Source: Bacteroidales bacterium UBA5762 (lineage in GTDB: Bacteria > Bacteroidota > Bacteroidia > Bacteroidales > TTA-H9). From it: a stretch of 58,359 nt of DNA. The DNA is taken from the NCBI GenBank assembly GCA_002418865.1, contig DIEY01000040.1:1-58359 (forward strand). The letters are read 5' to 3'. Below the pieces are notes generated by a model that was given only the letters and a program-made list of their open reading frames with translations, did not search any database and was not told the DNA's origin. Positions 44,855 to 53,921 of this stretch are shown in pieces. Position numbers and translations under genes: made by a program. Positions within the stretch are counted from its first letter, which is position 1. Each line of letters begins with the position of its first letter.

Positions 44855-44948
44855 GATTTAATGTTTAAGAAAACCTTTATTATATATACGATTCGAGTAT
44901 CTCTGTCGATGTTAAATTGAAAAACGACCCATCACTTAAAATTTATCT

Positions 44949-46337
44949 TTAACCAAAAACCAATCTTTTTTGTTTACGTAAAAGAACGGGATCGTCCTTA
45001 TCATCCACAAAAACAACGGAAATGGCAGCAATCAACAGGAAAATGCCAGCCATTACCAAAGCGTATATAGCTTGGGAATCGTAGATTCGCTTAACGATAG
45101 GGCCACCCACAATTCCATTGATGATCTGTGGAATTGTGATAAAGAAATTAAAGATTCCCATATAAACACCCATTTTTTGAGGTGGAAGTGAACCGGCCAG
45201 AATCGAATAAGGCATGCTCAAAATGCTTCCCCATGCCACACCTATTCCAACCATAGGAAGGAGCAACCACTGTGGTGAAGGAACAAAATAAATGGAAATC
45301 AATCCAATGCCTCCCAAGATTAAAGAAATAGAATGCGTAAGCTTACGGCCAATTTTACCTGCAATAGACGGAATAATGAAAGCATATAATGCAGAAACAG
45401 CATTATAAACTCCGAAACAGATTCCAACCCAGTTTCCAGCATTCTGATATGTTACGGATGAGCGATCGTCAATGGCTGCACCGTAGATATGCACAGCCAC
45501 TGCAGGCGTAGTAAATACCCACATCGAGAATAAAGCAAACCAAGAAAAGAACTGAACTAAACCTAATTGTTTCATTGTGCGCGGAATATGAGCAAAATCC
45601 CGAAAAATCTCCATCAATCCTCCTTTACTTTCTTGCTCGACAGGAGTATCCGAAAATTGTCGCAATTGTTCAGGTGAATATTCTTTAGTGCGTAAAACAG
45701 TCCACAGCACACATGTGATAAAGACTGCAGCTCCTACATAAAACGAAAAGACAACATTATCAGGCACTTGTCCTTCTGGAGCGGTTTTTGAAATGCCAAA
45801 CCATTCGGCGAAAATATAAGGAAGCCATGAACCCACTACAGCTCCTATACCAATTAAAGCAGTTTGAATGGAAAATCCGAGAGTTCGCTGCTCAGAAGGC
45901 AACATATCTGCCACGAGTGCTCTAAATGGTTCCATTGCCACATTGGTAGAAGCATCCAAAATCATAAGAATACCAGCACCAATAAACATGGGAGGAATGA
46001 CACTGGTCAAAAGTTCGGCATTGGGCATGAAAACAAGAGCTAACGAGGCAAGTATGGCTCCGGCTAGAAAATAAGGACGTCGACGACCTAGCTTACACCA
46101 CGTCTTGTCGCTGTAATGCCCAATAATGGGTTGCACTATCATTCCCGTAAGAGGAGCGGCTATCCAAAACCACGACAAATGCTCCACATCGGCTCCAAAA
46201 GTCTGTAAAATTCGACTGGCATTCGCATTTTGCAAGGCAAAACCAAACTGAATACCTAAAAAGCCCACACTCATATTCCAAATCTGCCAGAAACTTAACG
46301 TGGGCTTGGAATATTGTTTTGTCTGTAATGAACTCAT
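44949..46337 (-). CDS. SLC45-like MFS sugar transporter
   Basis: This 462-residue inner-membrane carrier has 12 predicted helices. Between helices 2 and 3 it has the signature SDKTWCKLGRRRPYFLAG, and the first helix region is WNMSVGFLGIQFGFALQNAN, both typical of the SLC45/GPH-like sugar transporters in Bacteroidota often found beside maltose genes. It probably imports maltose or maltodextrin with protons. malQ follows 94 bp downstream. The -7 element is at 46391-46398. An upstream heptamer array begins about 80 bp before the start codon. Confidence 0.9.
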   Translation of the reverse strand: MSSLQTKQYSKPTLSFWQIWNMSVGFLGIQFGFALQNANASRILQTFGADVEHLSWFWIAAPLTGMIVQPIIGHYSDKTWCKLGRRRPYFLAGAILASLALVFMPNAELLTSVIPPMFIGAGILMILDASTNVAMEPFRALVADMLPSEQRTLGFSIQTALIGIGAVVGSWLPYIFAEWFGISKTAPEGQVPDNVVFSFYVGAAVFITCVLWTVLRTKEYSPEQLRQFSDTPVEQESKGGLMEIFRDFAHIPRTMKQLGLVQFFSWFALFSMWVFTTPAVAVHIYGAAIDDRSSVTYQNAGNWVGICFGVYNAVSALYAFIIPSIAGKIGRKLTHSISLILGGIGLISIYFVPSPQWLLLPMVGIGVAWGSILSMPYSILAGSLPPQKMGVYMGIFNFFITIPQIINGIVGGPIVKRIYDSQAIYALVMAGIFLLIAAISVVFVDDKDDPVLLRKQKRLVFG

Positions 46338-46390
46338 TATTAGAAATTTTTTAGTCGTATTTTGAAAAAAGTAGAATCCCGATAAAACCG

Positions 46391-46398
46391 CAAATGTA
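46391..46398 (-). promoter_or_regulatory. -7 promoter element of the transporter-malQ unit
   Basis: TACATTTG on the minus strand, 53 bases before the ATG at 46337. Confidence 0.45.
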
Positions 46399-46415
46399 AA
46401 AAAATTAGATGAAAG

Positions 46416-46642
46416 AGGATGGAGGATGGGTGATGAGTGATGGGTGATGAGTGATGAGTGATGGGGAATGGGGAGTAGAAAGTTTGAAAGTTCATAAAGT
46501 TCAAAGTTGAAAAGTTTATAAAGTTGGTAAGTAGCATAGAGGATAGGGCATGGGTGATGGGTGATGAAGAATGGAGGATGGGAAATGGGTGATGGAGTCT
46601 CAGTTATCAGTTGTCAATACTAAGTTATTAGTTATCAGTTGA
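46416..46642 (+). repeat. Heptamer array R1, purine-rich on the plus strand
   Basis: Tandem 7-mers such as GGTGATG and AGTGATG, a GGGGAATGGGGAGTAGAAAG stretch, then the reverse complement of the AACTTTAT-rich module, then GGGTGATG and GTTATCA units. It fills the spacer between the MFS gene and trxB together with the element array that follows. Confidence 0.8.
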
Positions 46643-46926
46643 TAATCTGCGTAAATCAGTGAGAAAAAATAGTTCTCGCAGATATTCGCAGAAAAAATCC
46701 TAGCAGATAGTCGCAGATAATGGAGGATAGAGTTTTAGTTATCAGTTATTAATACTAAGTTATCAGTTGAAAATCTGCGGAAATCTGCGTTTTTAAATCT
46801 GCGGAAATCAGCGAGAAAGAAATCGTTCTCGCAGAGATTCGCTGAAAAAACCCTCGCAGATAGTCGCAGATAATAAATTATCGTTAATCAGCGAGAAAAA
46901 TTATTCTGGCAGATATTCGCTGAAAA
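46643..46926 (-). repeat. CTGCG-element array, reverse orientation
   Basis: About three imperfect copies of the roughly 100-bp CTGCG/CGCAG-rich element, here as the reverse complement of the arrays at 53022-53650 and 57047-57375. Sub-units include TTCTCGCAGATATTCGCAG and AATCTGCGGAAATCAGCGAG. No gene is present. Confidence 0.8.
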
Positions 46927-47044
46927 TCGGGAATGGGGAATAGTGCATGGAGGTATGGGAATGGAGTCTTGTCAGTTGTAAGTTGCTTGCTGTATTTCAG
47001 GCGAAGGAATTAGGCTTAAATACTAATGAATATAGAAAATGCCA

Positions 47045-47052
47045 TATCTTTG
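47045..47052 (+). promoter_or_regulatory. -7 promoter element of trxB
   Basis: TATCTTTG, 36 bases before the trxB ATG; matches TAnnTTTG. Confidence 0.6.
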
Positions 47053-47088
47053 CCAATTATAACTAATGACGAAATAATAATTTAAACC

Positions 47089-48039
47089 ATGGATAATCAA
47101 ATAGAAAAAACACGTTGCCTGATTATAGGTTCGGGGCCAGCGGGATATACAGCAGCCATTTATGCATCTCGAGCCGACTTACGACCAGTGCTCTATCAAG
47201 GGAATCAACCAGGAGGACAACTCACCATTACTACTGAGGTCGATAATTTCCCGGGTTATCCCAACGGCGTAAACGGTCCAGAAATGATGGAAGATTTAAA
47301 GAAGCAAGCCGAACGTTTTGGAACCGATGTTCGTTGGGGAAGTATAGAAGCCGTTGATTTTTCACTTCGTCCTTTTCGATGCAAGGTTGATGATGGTAAG
47401 ATAATAGAAGCAGAAACCGTTATTGTGGCTACTGGAGCTTCGGCCAAATGGATAGGTATTCCGAGCGAACAGGAATATATGGGCGCTGGAGTTTCGGGCT
47501 GTGCCACCTGCGATGGTTATTTTTATCGTGGGAAAGTGGTAGCCGTCGTTGGCGGAGGCGATACTGCCTGCGAAGAAGCCACTTATCTTTCAAAACTAGC
47601 CTCAAAGGTCTATTTGATTCATCGTCGTAACGAACTAAGAGCATCTAAAGCCATGCAAAATAAGGTGATGAATACTAAAAATATCGAAATCCTCTGGGAT
47701 AGTATAGTAGATGAGATTGTAGGCGAAAAAGAAGGATTCATGAAATCGGTGAATGGCATCATTATTAAAAATATAAAAACCAATGAAAAAAAGAAACTCG
47801 CTCTGGATGGAGTATTTATTGCTATTGGACATAGACCTAATTCTGAAATTTTCGTTGGACAGCTTGAGATGGATGAGGCCGGCTATATCAAAACTGTTCC
47901 AGGAACTACACTTACTAATGTAGAAGGCGTTTTTGCCGCTGGCGATGTTCAAGATCATTATTACCGTCAGGCTATTACTGCTGCGGGAACGGGAGCAATG
48001 GCAGCCATAGAAGCCGAACGCTTCCTTTCGAGTATCTAA
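47089..48039 (+). CDS. trxB: Thioredoxin-disulfide reductase
   Basis: TrxB (316 aa) reduces thioredoxin with NADPH through FAD. FAD binding is at IIGSGPAGYTAAIYASRAD, the redox pair is Cys138-Cys141 in CATCDGYFYRG, NADPH binding is at VVGGGDTACEEATYLS with the HRRNELRAS loop, and the second FAD motif is VFAAGDVQD. Length is normal. The gene lies between inverted arrays of intergenic repeats and ends shortly before a 19-bp hairpin. Confidence 0.97.
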   Translation: MDNQIEKTRCLIIGSGPAGYTAAIYASRADLRPVLYQGNQPGGQLTITTEVDNFPGYPNGVNGPEMMEDLKKQAERFGTDVRWGSIEAVDFSLRPFRCKVDDGKIIEAETVIVATGASAKWIGIPSEQEYMGAGVSGCATCDGYFYRGKVVAVVGGGDTACEEATYLSKLASKVYLIHRRNELRASKAMQNKVMNTKNIEILWDSIVDEIVGEKEGFMKSVNGIIIKNIKTNEKKKLALDGVFIAIGHRPNSEIFVGQLEMDEAGYIKTVPGTTLTNVEGVFAAGDVQDHYYRQAITAAGTGAMAAIEAERFLSSI

Positions 48040-48077
48040 GTTTCAAACCTAAAGTTTCGCTAAAAATTGACTTAAAT

Positions 48078-48118
48078 ATGGGGTTCAAATGCTGTGTTCC
48101 ACAGCATTTGAACCCCAT
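48078..48118. terminator. 19-bp perfect hairpin between trxB and the NUDIX gene
   Basis: 48078-48096 pairs perfectly with 48100-48118 around a TTC loop. It sits between two convergent genes and probably ends both transcripts, but it lacks a clear T run on either strand. It shares the TTC loop and GGGG/CCCC base of the hairpin at 23604-23636. Confidence 0.6.
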
Positions 48119-48132
48119 TCAGCAATCAAACC

Positions 48133-48693
48133 TTATCTCCGAAAAATCTTTTGCTTCAATTTCTCTTCCTTCTGAATCTTTCCTACCAAATTTCTTACAG
48201 AAAAAAGAGCAATTTGCCGTAGCGCAATTTTTTGAACTTCTAAAAACAATAACTCGCTCACATCATCATCAGGCCTCATTTGATCAAAATTCTCAATCGA
48301 ACATAAAAATACATTATCGAGAGTATAATATAACAAGTCATTGTAAAAATATCGGTTAGGTAGCGAAAACAAATACTCGAAATATTGGACAACTAAACCT
48401 GTTTCTTCCTCTACTTCACGAATGAGAGCTTCTTCCGATGTTTCATTGATATCGACAAAACCACCCGGAAGGTCGAGCATAGCCGCTCCAGGATCATATT
48501 TTCTTTTGCTAAAAAGAATTTCACCTTTGGAATTCGGAATAATAGCCATCACAGCAGGAGCTGGATTATAAAACCATTCTAAACCACATACCGGACATTT
48601 CATCGATTTAATGCTGACGGATGTAAATCCATTTTCTCCACAACGCGGACAATATTTAAAGACTACAAAAGGATGTTCTGATGGAATCTGCAT
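48133..48693 (-). CDS. NUDIX hydrolase with N-terminal zinc ribbon
   Basis: This 186-residue enzyme has a zinc ribbon with Cys15, Cys18, Cys33 and Cys36 (CPRCGENG and CPVCGLEW) followed by a NUDIX domain. The NUDIX box runs from Gly78 to Gly99 with Glu84, Arg92-Glu93 and Glu96-Glu97 in place. It resembles the NudC-like branch, which acts on NADH or related nucleotide diphosphates, but the substrate is not certain. It starts 26 bp after the stop of the hybrid regulator gene on the same strand, so it is probably co-transcribed with it. Confidence 0.9.
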   Translation of the reverse strand: MQIPSEHPFVVFKYCPRCGENGFTSVSIKSMKCPVCGLEWFYNPAPAVMAIIPNSKGEILFSKRKYDPGAAMLDLPGGFVDINETSEEALIREVEEETGLVVQYFEYLFSLPNRYFYNDLLYYTLDNVFLCSIENFDQMRPDDDVSELLFLEVQKIALRQIALFSVRNLVGKIQKEEKLKQKIFRR

Positions 48694-48719
48694 TTTGTTT
48701 TTCGGTAGATTTTAAAGAT

Positions 48720-51700
48720 TTAAACAGATTTATTATTCCTGTACTCAGTGGGAGCACAACCATAACAACGGTTAAATAAATCATAAAAATAAGTTCGGCT
48801 ATTGAATCCCACCTGATCGATAATCTCGCTTACCGTAAGATGTGTACTTACGAGCAATAATGCGGCTTTCTCCAATCTGCGGCGATTGACCAGTTCATGC
48901 GGACTTACACCTGTCAGTGACTTGCACTTGGCATAAAGCGACGACTTGCTGATGGCCATCTTGTCGGCAATAAATTCAGCCGTCAAATGTTGATCATCAA
49001 GGTTCTCATCGATTAAAGTGATAATCTTATGCAAAAACGGATCGGGTATCTGACCAAAGGCTGCCAGACTATTACACGATTCTCCAACATTCTCCCTTAG
49101 CTTTCTGCGCATCTCGAGCAATTTCCCGATTCTTACCTTTAAATGTCTGGGATGAAAAGGCTTGGGGATGTATGAATCAGCTCCCGCCTCAAGGCCACTA
49201 ATACGATCCTCTATTTCGGTACGTGCAGTGAGTAAGATGATGGGCAAATGACTGATGTCGAAATCCTGACGTATGGCTTTGCATAATTCTATGCCATCCA
49301 TTTCGGGCATCATCACGTCCGAAACAATCAATTCAGGAAGCCATCTATGAATCATTTCCAAGGCTTCTCTTCCATTTTGCGCAGTGATAATACGATAATC
49401 ATCCTTTATCACATCTACAATCACATTCATCACTTCCGGCTCATCTTCCACAATCAAAATCAAAGGCTTCCGCCCTGAGGTATTGGTTAGTGAAACTTTT
49501 TCCGGTTCTTGATTCTCATTCTTATCTAAATCTTGCGTAACTAAAACTTCAGTAGATGATTCTTCATTGAAAACATTCTCTTTGGATGGTATGTAAAAAA
49601 TGATTCTTGCCCCTCTACCCGTCTTGTTTTCAGCACGTATACTGCCGCCCAATAAATCGATCATGCTACGCGTAACGGCTAGTCCTAATCCCGACGAATA
49701 AAATGCCGGATAATTCTTCATAGTTGTAGGATTATTCAAAGCAAATGGCTCAAACACCATCGAAATACGCGCTGGATGGAAACCTTCGCCTTCATCTTCT
49801 ACAATAAACTTTACCCCATCCCCTTCTCCATCAATATAAATATTCACCTCGCCATCTTCTCGATTATACTTGGTTGCATTCGAAATTACATTGGTAAGAA
49901 TGCTCTGAAGCTTTTCTCTATCCGTAAAAAACGACGAAATAATTTCTCCCCTGTGTATCTTGAATTTGATGCCTCTTTGCACGGCCAGAGTCTCTATGTC
50001 ACTCACAACTTCTTCAGTTATTTCAATGGGATCGACCTTGCTAATATTGAGTTGTTCCTTTCCTTTTTCCAATTTCCTGAATTGAATAATCTCGCTGATT
50101 AATTTCTGCAATTTCAAATTACTCCGATAAATTCCCAGAAGTTTCTCCCTAAATTTAGTTTCCTTTAATTCGTCGAGCAATTGATGAGTTTGCGCATTGA
50201 TTACCGTAAGTGGTGTCCTAAATTCATGCGCTATTTCCGTAAAAAACTCTAACTTGTAATTCTGTAGCTCAAGCTCTTTTTGCTTTTCCATTTTCTGAAG
50301 CACGAGCCGATGCTTGCGTATGGCCTTACGACGAAATATCCATAAGATGATTCCTTGCGTGCTAACCAGAATGACAAAATAAAGCACAAAAGCCCAGGTA
50401 GTAATCCAGAAAGGAGGTGCAATATGAATATTAATCTCCTTGTACCCAGGAGCCCATTGGCCATTTTCATCACTCACCCGCAGTTGCAAAATATAATCAC
50501 CAGGCTGTAAATTCGAAAGCACTAAACCATTTTTGCCGGACTGTATCAACCATTCCTTATCATCAGGAAGCAAACGATACGAAATGCTATGATTACGATT
50601 TCCAAAACTATTAATAGCCACTACATCAAACGTAAGCGTATTCTGATGATGCTTGAGCCTTAGTGTTTTTATCAGATTTGCACGAAATGGCAAAATTTTA
50701 CCATTTGGTTGCTGTAATTGATTGTTGATGTATAAGGCATTGATGGCCAATGGAGGAAAACTCGAAGTAAGCTGTATATCCTCAGTACGAAATCTATCTA
50801 TACCTCTTGTGCCTCCCGCATAATAAACCCGACTACTTGTATCATAATATCCAGCTCCATCAGTATATTCTTCGTTGATCAATCCATCTTCTTGGCCAAA
50901 AAACCTCACCTTTTTCCTTTCCTTATCTATGACTACAATACCATCCGAAGTAGTCAACAATAAATTATCCTCAGGGTCGGCTTGTATGGAATGAATGATG
51001 CAACCGATAACACGATATTTAAAATTTGGATATTCTGTTTGAGCCCTATTTGCTTCTGGATCGAGGGAAAATAAACCTCCGCTTGTGCCAATCCACACTA
51101 TACCCTTCGCATCTACAAATAAAGAAATAACATCATCATTTTGAATAATATCGGGCCGGGTACGAATGGAATAAACCGATTCTACACGCTTGGTTACCGC
51201 ATTATAACGAATAACCCCTTTACCTCTAACCCCTATCCATAAAATTCCGGGACGACTTTGTGCTAAAGCATATACAATCTGTTTTTGTAGCTCACCCTCA
51301 GTAGTTTTCTCGAGTTCCACCTGCTTTAACCCGTAGATTTTATCAGGATGATGAGGATCGTAAGAAATTTCGATAACTCCAAAACCACTTGTTCCAGCAA
51401 AAACATTTCCATGCCCATCATCTATCATCTTGTAAATGCTGGCATAAGAACTCAACTCAGGAGGAATGTCGGGAATAAATAAGGGATGAATATGTGTTTT
51501 CGAAGCATTCAATACACCGATTCCTGTTCCGTCTGTACCCAGCCATATACTCCCATCAGGCCGTTTGAGCATAGAAAGCAGGGAATTATTACTCATTCCT
51601 TTCTGCGTATCGAATGATGCTTTAGTATGCCCATCCAAACCAATTATATCTAACCCACCTCCCTTCGTCCCTATTAATAATAATTGACCATCGAGCAAAA

Positions 51701-52814
51701 TACTTCTTACGATAGGATACGATAATCGTGTAGCGGGAATGGGTTCATTGGAAATACATTTTGGCAGAATAGCGAAGGCTCCGTTGCCGTCAGTTCCCAA
51801 CCAAAGCCCACCTCCTTCAGGTTCATAGATTTCGAGAATACGCGAAGTAAACAATCCTTCACCTGCATAATCTCTCGATTTATATATTTCACGAAAAATT
51901 CTTTTAGAAAGATCGAGTCGATAGAGATTTCCTAGTTCTGTGCCTGCCCAAATTTCTTCATCCTCATGTGAAGTTGCAAAATGAGTGATATAATCGCCCG
52001 GAATGCTTAGCTGCCATGTTTCCCCATTCTTCAGACTCATCATCAATGCTGGTGAATTGCGTTGCACAAGAAGAAAAAATTCATCCCCTCCCTGCGTAAA
52101 TAGAAAGGTGGCTACCAAAGGAGCATTTGTACGAAATCTACTAATAAGATGCAGATGCTCTTTTTGCAAACGCCATACTTTCCCATCGGTTGTTAACAAA
52201 ACCAAACCATTGGCCGAGCCTTGAATACTCACAAGACTCTTCAGTACGCCCAAAGTATCCCGAATATCTTCCCTCAGCTCAAAATTTTTTACCTCCGATA
52301 CATATTGATATAATCCTCTTCCTTTCACCGAAACAAAAAGAACAGAATCATACATCAGCGTCATACTGAGGTCAGTTTCATAATTAAGGTTACCGGGTAT
52401 ATTATCAAAATAAGCTTTAAATGCATCCTCACGATTATCATATCTCGAAATTCCTTTATTAGTAAGCAGCCATAATCCACCTTCCTTTAGAGGGAATATC
52501 TTACGAATGACATGGTTATGAATAGAATGCGGCGAACTGCCAGGTAAATAACTTACTATATGGTTACCATCCCAGCGATTAAGGCCATTCCATGTACCAA
52601 GCCATAGATAACCTTCCGAATCCATGATAATACTATTGACTGCTCCATTTGATAAGCCTCCATTCTTGGCCAGATTCAATACAGGTACAATAGTTCTTTG
52701 GGCAAGGCATAATTCACAAAAACCTATCATGAGTGCCCAAGTAATCAGTAGGCAACAAACTTTTATACCCGACAGCTTCCGAGCTTTATATTTTATTTGA
52801 ATGTTCTTCCACAT
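48720..52814 (-). CDS. Hybrid two-component system regulator (sensor, kinase, receiver, AraC HTH)
   Basis: This protein of about 1364 residues joins a full signalling chain in one chain. After a signal anchor (about 15-38) come repeated Reg-propeller blades (for example GYLWLGTWNGLNRWDG and SIWLGTDGTGIGVL), a Y_Y_Y domain (SYRLLPDDKEWLIQSG), a membrane helix, a HisKA domain with His863 in EIAHEFRTPLT, the ATPase domain, a receiver with Asp1166 in VSDVMMPEMDG and a C-terminal AraC-type DNA-binding domain. Such regulators sense glycan fragments and switch on polysaccharide utilization loci in Bacteroidota, but no SusC/SusD pair is in the window. The ATG at 52814 was chosen because the 29 codons upstream are translated heptamer repeat. 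Confidence 0.95.
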   Translation of the reverse strand: MWKNIQIKYKARKLSGIKVCCLLITWALMIGFCELCLAQRTIVPVLNLAKNGGLSNGAVNSIIMDSEGYLWLGTWNGLNRWDGNHIVSYLPGSSPHSIHNHVIRKIFPLKEGGLWLLTNKGISRYDNREDAFKAYFDNIPGNLNYETDLSMTLMYDSVLFVSVKGRGLYQYVSEVKNFELREDIRDTLGVLKSLVSIQGSANGLVLLTTDGKVWRLQKEHLHLISRFRTNAPLVATFLFTQGGDEFFLLVQRNSPALMMSLKNGETWQLSIPGDYITHFATSHEDEEIWAGTELGNLYRLDLSKRIFREIYKSRDYAGEGLFTSRILEIYEPEGGGLWLGTDGNGAFAILPKCISNEPIPATRLSYPIVRSILLDGQLLLIGTKGGGLDIIGLDGHTKASFDTQKGMSNNSLLSMLKRPDGSIWLGTDGTGIGVLNASKTHIHPLFIPDIPPELSSYASIYKMIDDGHGNVFAGTSGFGVIEISYDPHHPDKIYGLKQVELEKTTEGELQKQIVYALAQSRPGILWIGVRGKGVIRYNAVTKRVESVYSIRTRPDIIQNDDVISLFVDAKGIVWIGTSGGLFSLDPEANRAQTEYPNFKYRVIGCIIHSIQADPEDNLLLTTSDGIVVIDKERKKVRFFGQEDGLINEEYTDGAGYYDTSSRVYYAGGTRGIDRFRTEDIQLTSSFPPLAINALYINNQLQQPNGKILPFRANLIKTLRLKHHQNTLTFDVVAINSFGNRNHSISYRLLPDDKEWLIQSGKNGLVLSNLQPGDYILQLRVSDENGQWAPGYKEINIHIAPPFWITTWAFVLYFVILVSTQGIILWIFRRKAIRKHRLVLQKMEKQKELELQNYKLEFFTEIAHEFRTPLTVINAQTHQLLDELKETKFREKLLGIYRSNLKLQKLISEIIQFRKLEKGKEQLNISKVDPIEITEEVVSDIETLAVQRGIKFKIHRGEIISSFFTDREKLQSILTNVISNATKYNREDGEVNIYIDGEGDGVKFIVEDEGEGFHPARISMVFEPFALNNPTTMKNYPAFYSSGLGLAVTRSMIDLLGGSIRAENKTGRGARIIFYIPSKENVFNEESSTEVLVTQDLDKNENQEPEKVSLTNTSGRKPLILIVEDEPEVMNVIVDVIKDDYRIITAQNGREALEMIHRWLPELIVSDVMMPEMDGIELCKAIRQDFDISHLPIILLTARTEIEDRISGLEAGADSYIPKPFHPRHLKVRIGKLLEMRRKLRENVGESCNSLAAFGQIPDPFLHKIITLIDENLDDQHLTAEFIADKMAISKSSLYAKCKSLTGVSPHELVNRRRLEKAALLLVSTHLTVSEIIDQVGFNSRTYFYDLFNRCYGCAPTEYRNNKSV

Positions 52815-52849
52815 GGCAACCAACAAAGTTAAAGATATTTTAAGATACC

Positions 52850-53020
52850 CTCCATCCCCTAACTTCCATTCACCATCCCCATCCCCTTTCCCACTTTTCA
52901 AACTTTATAACTTTATGAACTTTCAAACTTTATAACTTTATGAACTTTATAACTTTATGAACTTTATGAACTTTATGAACTTTCGAACTTTCTACTCCCC
53001 ATTCTCCAACCCCCATTCTC
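52850..53020. repeat. Heptamer and AACTTTAT array R2a, pyrimidine-rich on the plus strand
   Basis: CCATCCCC-type units followed by a run of AACTTTATG and AACTTTATA units and CTACTCCCCATTC. It lies directly upstream of the hybrid regulator and encodes the spurious N-terminal extension of its reading frame. Confidence 0.85.
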
Positions 53021-53021
53021 T

Positions 53022-53650
53022 GCGATATCTATGAGAACAATTTCTCTCTCGCTGATTTACGCCGATTTAAAAACGCTGATTTACGCTGATATTTTCTGCG
53101 AATCTCTGCGAGAGCATTCTCTGCGATATCTGCGAGAACTATTCTTTCTCGCTGATTTACGCAGATTTAAAAACGCAGATTTACGGTGATATTTTCTGCG
53201 AATATCTGCGAGAACAATTTCTTTCTCGCTGATTTACGCTGATATTTTCTGCAAATATCTGCGAGGGTTTTTTCTGCGAATATCTGCGAGAGCTTTTTCT
53301 GCGATATCTGCGAGAACTATTTCTCTGTCGCTGATTTACGCAGATTTAAAAACGCAGATTTACGCTGATATTTTCTGCGAATCTCTGCGAGAGCATTTTC
53401 TGCGATATCTGCGAGAACAATTTCTTTCTCGCTGATTACACAGATTTTAAAACGCAGATTTACGCTGATATTTTCTGCGAATCTCTGCGAGAGCTTTTTC
53501 TGCGATATCTGCGAGAATAATTTCTCTCTCGCTGATTTACGCAGATTTAAAAACGCAGATTTACGTTGATATTTTCTGCGAATATCTGCGAGAGCTTTTT
53601 CTGCGATATCTGCGAGAACAATTTCTTTCTCGCTGATTTACGCAGATTTC
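53022..53650 (+). repeat. Array of about seven copies of a 100-bp CTGCG element
   Basis: Units beginning CTGCGATATCT start at about 53022, 53121, 53299, 53400, 53500 and 53601, so the period is close to 100 bp; the 178-bp interval holds an extra rearranged unit. Each unit contains CTGCGATATCTGCGAGAA facing TTCTCGC...CGCAG, which can fold into an imperfect hairpin, then an AAAACGCAGATTTACGC block and CTGCGAATCTCTGCGAG. There are no unique spacers and no nearby cas genes. Confidence 0.9.
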
Positions 53651-53704
53651 CAACCGACAACATACAGTGACAACAGACAATAAACAACATTGAAAATCAC
53701 AAAT

Positions 53705-53885
53705 TCACTCCCCATTCCCCATCACCCATCACCCATCACCCATGCTACTTTCCAACTTTATAAACTTTTCAACTTTTAACTTTATGAACTTTCAAACTTT
53801 ATAAACTTTATGAACTTTGAACTTTATAAACTTTGAACTTTATGAACTTTCAAACTTTCTACTCACTATCCTCCATTCCCCAATT
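53705..53885. repeat. Heptamer and AACTTTAT array R2c upstream of ispF
   Basis: CCCATCA units in tandem, then the GCTACTTTCCAACTTTATAA module and further AACTTTATG/AACTTTATA units. It ends about 5 bp before the ispF -7 promoter element. Confidence 0.85.
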
Positions 53886-53889
53886 TTAT

Positions 53890-53897
53890 TACTTTTG
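53890..53897 (+). promoter_or_regulatory. -7 promoter element of ispF
   Basis: TACTTTTG, 24 bases before the ATG at 53922, directly next to the end of the repeat array. Confidence 0.55.
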
Positions 53898-53921
53898 TCC
53901 TCACAATAATTATTCTCCAAA

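Noticed and set aside
52815..52901. Glycine/aspartate-rich N-terminus of the hybrid regulator
   Set aside because: It is the translation of a heptamer array; the signal anchor begins after the ATG at 52814.
53022..53650. CRISPR array
   Set aside because: Repeats are adjacent and similar throughout, with no unique spacers of constant length, and no cas genes are present.
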